Positions 55,991 through 64,000 of a stretch of DNA of 64,000 nucleotides are shown in pieces. Source of the DNA: Tilletia caries (lineage: Eukaryota > Basidiomycota > Exobasidiomycetes > Tilletiales > Tilletiaceae); contig JALUTQ010000039.1 of the NCBI GenBank assembly GCA_032718865.1, positions 1,426,001 through 1,490,000 of the forward strand. The letters are read 5' to 3'. Under the pieces are notes generated by a model. That model was not told the origin of the DNA, made no database searches, and saw nothing but the letters and a program-made list of their open reading frames with translations. Positions within the stretch are counted from its first letter, which is position 1, and every line of letters begins with the position of its first letter. Made by a program: the position numbers and the translations under genes.

Positions 55991-57482
55991 GATATGCAGC
56001 TGTTTGAAAGTAGAAGTGAGGGGATATGAAGCGATATGAGTTCTTCTCACGGATGGGTGAGGAAGAAGAATAAGAGATGTGAGCGAATGGGGTGGATGGA
56101 AGAGTGGATGGATGGATGTATGGTTGGGTGGGTGAGGATAAGAAGAGGGCGGAAAGGTGTCAGCGGAGGCGCAGTATATATAGGCAAATACAAGTTCCAG
56201 AGGGCAGCCGACTCGTCTCGGTCCTCGGACACGGCGGAAGGGCGATCGGATAAAGTGTTCCACCCGCTTCTGAGTTTCTAGGGATAGAATCGTCTGTGAC
56301 ATCTGTTCTCTGACATGTTCCGGCGTGAAAGACGGAGTTGAATAAGGCGGAAGAATCTTGGTCGAAATGAGGAGCTTTGTCATGGAACCGTGGAAGCGTG
56401 GAAGGTCTTTCGAGAGTTCTGAGTTCTGAGATCTAAGATCTGAGATCTGAGATCTGAGAACGAGTGGGAATTGCGGCATTCCTGCGAACGAGAATGCAGC
56501 CACGCTGCTAGCATTCCGAACTTGGCTCCGCTCTTCTTTCTGCTTCCTGCACTCTGCACGCCTGCAGGCTGCAGTGCGTAGTTGGGACTTGGGAAGGATC
56601 TGTGCTTGTGTGGACTGATGAATCATGAGATATGCGCTTATGTAAGACCGTCACGGATGAACGGGAAATCTCTACTGCCCTGACGGAGAGAGATGGCCGT
56701 CATCGTTTCGTCCTTGCTGAGAAAGCCTGCATCTCCAAGCTGCCTACATCTCCGAGGTGATGTGGTTCTATGTACTGTATGATGCATGAGTAGATGGAAA
56801 TGTCGCCAAGGACCTCGGAAGCAAAGGGAGCTGATTGTTAACACCGAGGTCGTCCAGCAACGCACTCATCACGATGTAAACTCGGAAACGTTCGCGCAAC
56901 CTGTAGAAATGAGATATCCTCAGCGCAAAGTGCCTCCAGTCCGTGCTCTTCGGACTTGAAAGGGATTGAGTTGGGCGACGAGTCCACATTGGACGATACC
57001 TATACTTTGCGAATGATGTCTGACTTTTTGCCGCCCGCTCCGCGATGTATGTAACGATACTGAATTTCTGTAAACAGTTCATAAGTCCTTGAAGATTCGA
57101 AGTCCGACTTATGGGAATCAATGATCTTGAAGGATAAATCCAAGTTTGAATGTCCTCAATACAGCAAACAAGGGCGCTCCTCTTTCATCCTCGTCTCGGG
57201 GCGTCGGGCGAAGCTTTTTTCAGGCGAGCAGAATTACGGATGAAGAGCTCCGAACACAACTGTCCAGCATGGGAACCAGATGTGCCTGTCCCGTATCGCG
57301 GCCTCGCAACGCCTTGGCGTCGGCTTTCCGTGCGTGCAACATGCTCGGCGGAGGGTTATACGTGAGAACGCATGTCGCCTCCGATCGGACATCTTTGCGT
57401 TGCTCATGCTCGCATGCTGAGGTGCTGAGGTACGGATAACGAGTTTCCAGGCGCTTTCTCTCTCTCAATGAATAGTGAACGA
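55991..57482. other. Intergenic stretch
   Basis: 1.5 kb. Nearest to 55990 it holds the promoter of the repeat protein. A tandem run of gatctga-type heptamers lies at about 56415-56460. Other open frames are unsupported. Confidence 0.4.
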
Positions 57483-57910
57483 CCATGTGAATATTGCTTG
57501 ACCCTTTTCTCGCATGTCATGAGTCCGGAACGAGGTCCGTGAAATCATCAGACGAACAAAGAGCAGGGCGTAAGAATAAGACAACATCAGTGAAATTCGA
57601 AGAGGTAGATGCGATAGAGACGGGCGATAAGCGGGCGGAAGACGTTCAGAGGTGGTGAAAGGCAGAGTCGCTCGTACATCAGATAAGCTGGAACGTAACG
57701 CGAGCGGCGACCGTCTTCAGAGTCGAGCATTGATGTGTGAGGTGCGAGAGGGTGAAAGGTGGACGTAGAAGGATGGTGCGATGGTCGAAGTGGGGAGGTT
57801 GCGGACGCGAGAAAGTTGACAGGTGGTCGTCGTACACGCACAGTGTGAGCCAGGAGGGTTGGATGACATACGAGGCACCGCAGCTTGGAGTTGAAGACAC
57901 ATCGGATGCC
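57483..57910. repeat. Direct repeat, second copy
   Basis: Counterpart of 54517-54935, with one eight-base insertion (tgcgatag near 57608) and a few substitutions. Confidence 0.85.
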
Positions 57911-57957
57911 CAACGTTTGGGCGGGGAGAAAGAAGGATATGTTGGTATGGAGGACCG

Positions 57958-58304
57958 TCAAGCTTTGACGTGAAGCTTTGCTCGCGACCATCCTTTACCT
58001 CGGCCGTCGTGCGAAAAGCCAAAACCTTTAACGGGCTTGCTGCCAGGCTTCAGCTGAAAGTGCTCGCTAGGTGCGTCTCCGGCGAAGCGTGTAGCAACAG
58101 CAGCAGCATCGGCATCCTTGACCTCGTTCAGGTCGCGGGGGGTCTTGTTGGGCTGTTAAGAAGGAAAAAATGGGCTCAGCAGTGGGCCGATACCGTTCAG
58201 TATGAGGTCAGGATGCTCACTTGGTTGAGATGGTCTTGCATGATGGGCTGTCCTGCAACAAGGGTGCAGCCAATCAGCAGGAGGAGGGCTTGAGGAGCAC
58301 GCAT
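57958..58304 (-). CDS. Small secreted protein, paralogue of the repeat protein
   Basis: Two minus-strand exons, 58304-58221 and 58152-57958, giving 92 residues. Too small and spliced to stand out as an ORF. Exon 1 encodes a signal peptide (MRAPQALLLLIGCTLVAGQP). The mature part is short: NEVKDADAAAVATRFAGDAP, then a tail KPVKGFGFSHDGRGKGWS. The tail matches the FGFGPSGEGPGW end of the 272-residue neighbour, and both have an E-V-K-x-A-x-A-V segment before it. It lacks the 41-residue repeats and KR-bounded units. A TATA box (cttataaag on the minus strand, near 58472) precedes it by about 165 bases. Likely secreted. Function unknown. Confidence 0.65.
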
Positions 58305-59576
58305 GGTTTCGTTGCTTCAGAAGTTTGCGGGATGGGATGACAGAGGGAGTGAGGGAATGAGGAAGTGAGGAAGTGGAGAAGTGAGAGGGGAAGTGAGAGA
58401 GGAAGTGAGAGAGGAGGAAACAGATAAGGGAAAGGTCAGTGAAGTGGATCTGTCGGACGCAAGCTGCCCTTTATAAGGAAGTCATACCCACCACGCCAGA
58501 TTACAGGGCTTCTGCGGGGAATGAAACGCGGAAAGTTGGGGGCGACCGGTTATCAATGCGGGCGTAGACATAGAGATACAGAGACTGCGTTCCTGAAACC
58601 CATAATGAAAACGGGAGTGAGTCAGGGACTTCGCCAAGTCATTTCTGTCATCTCAAATGATATGAGAGTTACGTTCACTTCACCGTTCACCGATGATGAG
58701 ACGGCCGTTGGTTAGACAAGTCCGAGGGCCGATGCACACGTAATCACGCACATCTTCTGGTAGAAGGGTCAGTCGAATATGCGTATAGACGACCGCCCCG
58801 TATTCGACGCGTCCGCTTCTCGAGCAGGGCTTGACGCTATTGTATGAGCTGAGTGAGCAGTGAGCTAGCTCCATTGGGATAAGCGCTGGGCTGGCGCAAA
58901 GGGCGTTTCGTTCGAGGTTGCAACCCGTGCGTACGCCACCTCCTGAATCATAAAGCATGACTCATCGGGGTTGGGCGTTGGCCAACGGTCATGTGCATGC
59001 AAAGTACCATCACAGTCGTTGGTGACTTCACTGACTTGAGGGAAAATGGCTGTGAAATATAAGTGAAAGACTGATGGTGGTGATGCGGCGATGCGTAGAC
59101 TGAGACGTTGTGTAAGGAAAAACATTATTGCGCGATTCCTTGCAACTCAACGTGAGGACAAGCGAGATATTTCTCTCAGCTACAAGTAGTCAGAGCAAGA
59201 ACAGAGAGCTACCTGCGTACATACCGGTTCATTCTGGGGGTCGCAAAAGTGACTGTTGCCATTCTCATTCAGCTTGGAGCAGGATGACAGCCGACTAGGG
59301 CAACCCGGGAAGGCAACGGAACGCGACTCCGATTCAGCATCGAGCTGCAGAGTTGGCTTGACGGCTGTATCGTTCCAGTGGCAGCACCGCCACCGCTGAA
59401 GAAGCCGCTGTTCTGGGCATATCCTGGCTACATTGCGCTTGTTGCGGGATGATGTGAGAACCAGGGAACAAGTATCTTTGGCATGATGGTAAAGCAGGCC
59501 ATGAATCATGATCCTGCCCGTACAAACGATCGCGCTTCCCTCCCGTCGCAACCGCATCCCTCATCAAGCCTGTTCC
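58305..59576. other. Intergenic stretch with a possible cysteine-rich relic
   Basis: About 1.3 kb. Near 58325-58440 are gaagtgag-type repeats. A minus-strand frame (59557-59180) encodes cysteine-rich sequence (RWRCCHWNDTA, FPGCPSRLSSCSKLNENGN, SHFCDPQNEPVCTQVALCSC). It has no signal peptide and no supported exon structure, so it is not called as a gene. Confidence 0.3.
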
Positions 59577-59995
59577 TCACATGACAACACACTTATCGTC
59601 CTTCCTGCCACTTCCGCTCTGACGCTTCTTCATCATCTTGCTGCGCCAACTCTCGCCCAGCCTACCCAGGTCTTCATGTGCACCAGCCAGCGCCGCCTCT
59701 GCCGGTTTCTGCTGATGTGTAGGAGGTCCAGAGGAGGAGGAGGCCGACGTTCCGTGCTCGTATTGGCGCGCCAGTTCGCGCATAGTCGGCATCACTCGTG
59801 CTCGGATCCATGTCATGTTGCTCTTCTTCGTCGTCCTCCTCCATCCCTAGCAACCGTCCGCCGCCACTTCTCCCACCACTACCGCCAAGCGCTTCTGACT
59901 CCGAACCTGGCACGACGGAATCCCAGAAGCCATCCGGGACCTGCGTGTTCCTGCTGACCAGATCGCTTCAATCGCCTTGTTCTTGCCCAGAAGCA
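59577..59995 (-). pseudogene. Truncated gene relic cut by unit B boundary
   Basis: Minus-strand reading gives VPDGFWDSVVPGSESEALGG, then LLGMEEDDEEEQHDMDPSTS. One frame over it continues MRELARQYEHGTSASSSSGP and ends SGSGRKDDKCVVM at 59577. The upstream part stops at the ATGAAGC repeat where the duplication begins. So it is a 3' fragment with at least one frameshift. Family not recognised. Confidence 0.4.
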
Positions 59996-60033
59996 TGAAG
60001 CATGAAGCATGAAGCATGAAGCATGAAGCATGA
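59996..60033. repeat. GCATGAA heptamer tandem repeat at the unit B start
   Basis: About five copies of gcatgaa, against two or three in unit A (49464-49480). The repeat derives from the agccatgaag of TCP1 exon 3 and marks the breakpoint. Confidence 0.9.
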
Positions 60034-60496
60034 AGACCCGGCTCAAAAACGCGAGGATTGCATGCATCCCTCGACATCAACCAGCACAGGCATCGTGTAC
60101 ATATGGACGTCCACATTGTCGTCAAAGATCCGGACCAGCTCGACAAGGTTCAGCAGCAGGAGAGGGAGAGTGTCTTCGAGCGCGTCCGCAATAACATCGC
60201 AACGTGCGCGAACGTAATTCCCACTACCAAGGGCATCGACGGCATCTGTCTCAACGAGTGTCGAGGCGGAAACTAAGACTGTCCGACGATCCATACAAGT
60301 ACGAGACGCAAAGCCCACACGCCGCCGACTTGACTCGTCCCTCGCCAACCTCGACGGCGAGAAGACCTACGAGGCTTCGACCCTGTGCCACGCAAACGAA
60401 GTCGCACAAGAGCGGATATCGGACGACGAGCTCATCCCCGTCAAGGGTAACACGAGACGGGTTTCCTCGTCCGCTCGTCCTCGATCATCTTCTCAG
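60015..60496 (+). pseudogene. Broken TCP1 exon 3 fragment (copy B1)
   Basis: Essentially identical to fragment A1 at 49456-49945, including its internal deletions, so it was copied after decay. Confidence 0.85.
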
Positions 60497-61617
60497 TGTT
60501 GTCTGATTGACGCATGACACCGTTGCGTCCTTCCGATTGATTCGTTCTGGGAGAGACGACCGCCTCCTTCTCCAGCACGTCGGTCCCCAGGAGCGAGAGT
60601 GGCTCTCACCTCATGTCTTCATCGTACGCTGCATCCCACCGCCGCTACAGCAAGCGGATCATCACAGCAACTGATAATTTCCCTCCATGATTTCAGGCCT
60701 CCATCTCAAGATTGTGATCCCTCCTGTATACTGTATGCTGTGTGATGATCACCCGATATGTATATTTCTCGATTCCCACGCCTCATTAAACACCAAAGAG
60801 CTAACATCCTCTTTGCAGATACCACATGCTACTGACTAATCACTTGTTACTTGCTCATCGACACCACACCCGGGGCAGAGATGCAATCTAACCCGCACCC
60901 GAAAGGCGAATCGGTTTCCCTCATCTACGTACCTGTCGGGAGCGACGGTGCTACCCCCCCGCAGTACGCTACATATGTATATGTAGTACATAAATATCCT
61001 CTCATGTAACTCTGGTGCACGGACTCACACATACCGTCGCGATGCTGTAGCTCGAAACCAAGATCATCAGTGCGTTGCTTCTACGACGACGCTTGCGTGA
61101 GGGTCCAGCATCCACAGTAACGACGCGTCTTGGCCTCCGTCGTTCAGTCCCACCGCGAAATGTGAGTATGACGCATCGCTCAAGCCCCTTCTACTGACAA
61201 GGCAACAGAGCTAGCGGCTGACCCGACCTTCCGAGATAGCATTACAGGTGTCGATGATGTCGGACTGTCTTGTCCGGGCAGGCTGTCACACACTCACACG
61301 ACCAACTGGCATCCTTACAGGCCTGGGCCTTACGACCAGGAAGGAGGGTCGAGCGTTGGAAAGGCTGAAGGTCTCATATCTTGTTGGTCCTTTGGGAGGT
61401 CGCCCCTGCGCGCTGGAAAGGGAAAGGGGAACGACGGGAGCTCCCCTGTTCTGGTGATGGCCATGGTGGAAAGACATAAAAGCGGGTCGCTGCGAGCTGA
61501 TTCTTTCAGATCTTTCTCTTCACTCCCTCACTCACTCACCCACCCATTCATTCTACCAGACCGACCTCGCCCTTCTTCTCCCACCCAAACGCACACTCCA
61601 ACCTTCTTCCTCATACA
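60497..61617. promoter_or_regulatory. Region upstream of HsbA-like gene 3
   Basis: Same content as 49946-51068: decayed TCP1 flank, then the shared TATA block (acataaaagcgggtcgctgc near 61476). Confidence 0.5.
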
Positions 61618-62223
61618 ATGAAGTTCTCCATCGCTATTGTCGCCGCTGCCCTCATCGCCGGTGTTGCTGTGAGTTCCGCAGTACCCGAGTCAACCTCCCT
61701 TGCCCTCAACTGACCAGTTACTATCTCCTCTCCATTCCCCCTTCCTCGCCAACAGGCCGACTACGCCACGGTCCACACCGATGTGCTGAACATCCAGAAA
61801 TCCGTCGCCGACCTCGCCGAGAAGCTCAAGGCGACCGATGGCAACTCATACGGCGGAGGGCTCAGCGTCCACGGCGCCGCCCAAGACCTGGACAAGGCCA
61901 TCCAACGCTCCACGAAAGACACCCAATCGACCACGAGCGTGACCACCGTGCCGCAAGCCAAAACGATCATCTCCATCCTGACCAAGGCCTACCCGCACGT
62001 GGTCGCTGCTACAGAGCGACTGGTGGCCATCAAGCCCAACTTCCAGAAGATTGGTGTGGCGGGCATTGCAAAGGGTGACATCACCAGCATCGCCAAGTCG
62101 ACCAAGGCGTTCACGGTGGCACTGGTGGCGAAGGCGCCGGCGGCGGAGAAGAAGGCGGCCCAGTCGTTGGCGGCCAAGTACAACGCGAAGCTGGATGCGA
62201 CTGTCAAACAGTACTCCACCTAA
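61618..62223 (+). CDS. HsbA-like secreted surface-binding protein 3
   Basis: Two exons, 61618-61668 and 61756-62223, giving 172 residues. It is a near-identical copy of HsbA-like protein 2, differing at two positions noted there. Both exons, splice sites and the upstream TATA block are intact, so it should be functional. It is followed by a 12-base extra repeat (caccatctcctc) in its 3' flank that copy 2 lacks. Confidence 0.85.
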
Positions 62224-62403
62224 AGCGGGCTGCGCCTCCACCATCTCCTCCACCATCTCCCTCCTAGGGCGTTCTGTTGACTGTGTGCTTCCTTCTCTCC
62301 CCCTTCTGTACATTCGGTATCTGTGACCTTCTCGATAAGATTGACAATCCACTGTGCGCTGTGCGTACATGTATCCCCATTCCACCCGTACTTCCCTCCG
62401 TCT

Positions 62404-62876
62404 CACAAGGACTATCTCATAGGCCAGCAAAATCCGGGTCAAGCTCTCAAGAACGCGAAGGTTTCTTGCGCGCCTAATTATTGAGACCTGTATACCAGCA
62501 GCGCATTGCATATGGACGTACACATCACCATTGACGACCCGGACCAGCTCGAGAAATTCCGGAAACGGGAGAGCGAGAGGCTCCTCAACGCGACTTCAAG
62601 ATCCTCGCAACCGGCGCGAACGTTATTCTCACCACCTAGCGCATCAATGATTGCTGGCTTAAGGTGCATGTCGAGTAGGATGCCGTTGGCTTTACTGACA
62701 ATGCCCGCACGTGTTGGAGGCGCAAAAGTCACAGGCGGCTCGTTTCCTCCCTTCCCTGCCTCGACGGCGAGGAGACCTTCGAAAGCTCGGCCCTCCGCTG
62801 CGCCGATGAAGTCTTTCAAGAGCGGATATCAGATGACGAGCTCATCCTCGTCAAGGGCATCGATTCCAGACCTTCA
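62404..62876 (+). pseudogene. Broken TCP1 exon 3 fragment (copy B2)
   Basis: Copy of fragment A2 (51843-52312) with a few substitutions. Confidence 0.82.
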
Positions 62877-63610
62877 TCCTAAAGTCGCGATGCCTTCGCA
62901 GCCCATATATATTTATGAACTGCTCGATTCCCACGCCTCAGTAACGAGCTAAAACTTGACCACTTTGCAGAACACGATGTTCTTCCCACACGTTCAACAA
63001 CCATCCTTTGCCTCTTGCGACGGACGAAGCGGTTACGGGCGGAACCTGTGACGATTATTGAGGGAGCCCTGATCTCAAGAGAGTTTCGTGTGAAGGCTGG
63101 GAAGATGCTACATATTTGGATTTCAAAGGAAGGGACTGAGGTGCGCGTTGTGCAAAAGGTGTGTTTGGGGGGTAGGGGGAAGGGAGGGAGGGAGGGAGGG
63201 AGGGAGGGAGGAGGCACACGGAGGTCTCTCCGAAAGGTGGGAATGGGAAGGGTGAAATCGGATTTGAAGAAAGGGGGTATGTGTGGGCTGATAGGGGCGA
63301 GGCGAAGCTCACCCGCTTCTCGAACCCGCACAGGTGAAGTCAGAAGGGGTGGAAGGGGAAGGGGGAAGGAAAAACGATCCGATGGCCTTCTAAAAGGGTC
63401 TACGAAAAGCAGGTATCTCACGGATTGGGCTTCTGCGAGGAGGAACAACAGAAGGCACAGCTGGGACGTTTTCGATGGATGGGGAACGCGGGGGGATAGA
63501 GGTGCATGTTTTCGATGATGCATTGGGGGAGCGGGTCGCTGGTGGCGTTGTTATACATTCAGGCCTACCGGCAAAAGGATTTCCCCGAGTGCTTCCTGCC
63601 CCATTGTAGG
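62877..63610. other. Spacer with simple repeats (unit B)
   Basis: Equivalent to 52313-53114, with a shorter GGGA run and a single 18-mer. No gene seen. Confidence 0.5.
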
Positions 63611-64000
63611 TCACGCCACGCCGTCCATCTCCTGAGCAAAAAGGAAGCACAAGAAAGGTAGGTCAGCACTCGAAACGGATCGGTCTGCAACGCAGGGTGG
63701 TTCGGCCGCATTTGTCGAAACCGCAAGCGCGAAGGACACTCACCATAGCGTCCATTCCATCCACATCACCAAAGCTGCGGCTGCTGTTGTCTTCCTCTTC
63801 TTCTTCCAACAAATCCTTATCATCCTCACTCTTGTCCTCATCGTCATCATCCGCCATCAAATCCTCCTCTTCTTCCTCCTCCTCCTCCTCCTCTTCCATC
63901 TCTTCTTCCATCTCCTTCTCAAACACCATCGCACCCTTCTCACCCACCACCCCCGAAGGCCCAACGCCACCGCTCACACTGGCCAGCGTGGCACTGAACT
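63611..64000 (-). CDS. C-terminal exons of an acidic protein, open at window edge
   Basis: Minus-strand exon from the edge (64000) to 63744, then an intron and a 21-base last exon 63631-63611 (EMDGVA, stop). The visible part reads FSATLASVSGGVGPSGVVGE, then MVFEKEMEEEMEE and a long Glu run. It continues LMADDDDEDKSEDDKDLLEE to SSRSFGDVDGMDAM. Unlike unit A, the frame is intact across the Glu run. Highly acidic tails occur in many nuclear proteins. The family cannot be named from this end alone. Confidence 0.6.

Larger units (their letters stand above)
60015..63935 (+). repeat. Direct segmental duplication, unit B
   Basis: Copy of 49464-53470. It is probably the more complete one on its right side, where the acidic-protein gene continues to the window edge. 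Confidence 0.88.

Overview
The window reads as nuclear DNA of a basidiomycete fungus, most likely a yeast-like or smut-related member (Ustilaginomycotina is my guess). The reasons are high GC content, many 45-150 bp GT-AG introns with gtgagt/gtaagt donors, pyrimidine-rich promoters, and gene content that includes HsbA-like secreted proteins, an EI24 protein, a STH1/SNF2 remodeller, CCT1, SPC2, Sec20 and a fungal DAHP synthase. Placement rests on protein recognition by eye; no search was run. No rRNA or tRNA gene and no CRISPR array was found.

Layout. 1-13.3 kb is mostly housekeeping: a TLC-domain membrane protein (cut by the window edge), a GILT-like secreted thiol reductase, alanine-glyoxylate aminotransferase, signal peptidase subunit SPC2, SNARE Sec20 and DAHP synthase. 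It is interrupted by a recent inverted duplication (arms 2816-3968 and 8577-9726). One arm carries a complete unknown gene. The other carries a copy lacking the last exon, joined to a decayed GDP-mannose transporter relic. 13.2-22 kb is an accessory island. It holds a relic gene, a candidate unknown mobile element (14.22-18.49 kb) bounded by near-identical palindromes and carrying a 699-codon intronless ORF, and a decaying Fanzor (eukaryotic TnpB-type RNA-guided nuclease). A second 164-bp copy of the DAHP synthase 3' end lies between those two elements. 22-47.3 kb is a regular gene-dense block: MDR oxidoreductase, GPI-type secreted alpha/beta-hydrolase-like protein, small basic protein, hot-dog thioesterase, EI24 protein, kynurenine-formamidase-like hydrolase, a 1660-residue disordered protein, STH1/SNF2 and CCT1. 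47.3-64 kb is a fast-evolving secreted-protein region. It has three HsbA-like genes, each followed by a broken fragment of CCT1, a 447-bp Harbinger-type MITE, two related small secreted proteins (one with Kex2-bounded repeats), and a direct duplication of about 4 kb at a 10.55-kb offset.

How the genes work together. The housekeeping genes are unrelated single functions in the secretory pathway (SPC2, Sec20), amino-acid metabolism (AGT, DAHP synthase), chromatin (SNF2) and folding (CCT1). They are often arranged as divergent pairs sharing a promoter (TLC/GILT, unknown gene/Sec20, SNF2/CCT1). The accessory parts record repeated duplication and transposition. CCT1 tail fragments next to each HsbA gene show that the HsbA family grew by tandem copying of a CCT1-tail plus HsbA unit. 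The MITE sits in the original copy and is absent from the matching place in a duplicate.

The strongest candidates for something undescribed are the palindrome-bounded element with its unknown 699-codon ORF and evenly spaced hairpin motifs, and the Fanzor locus beside it.
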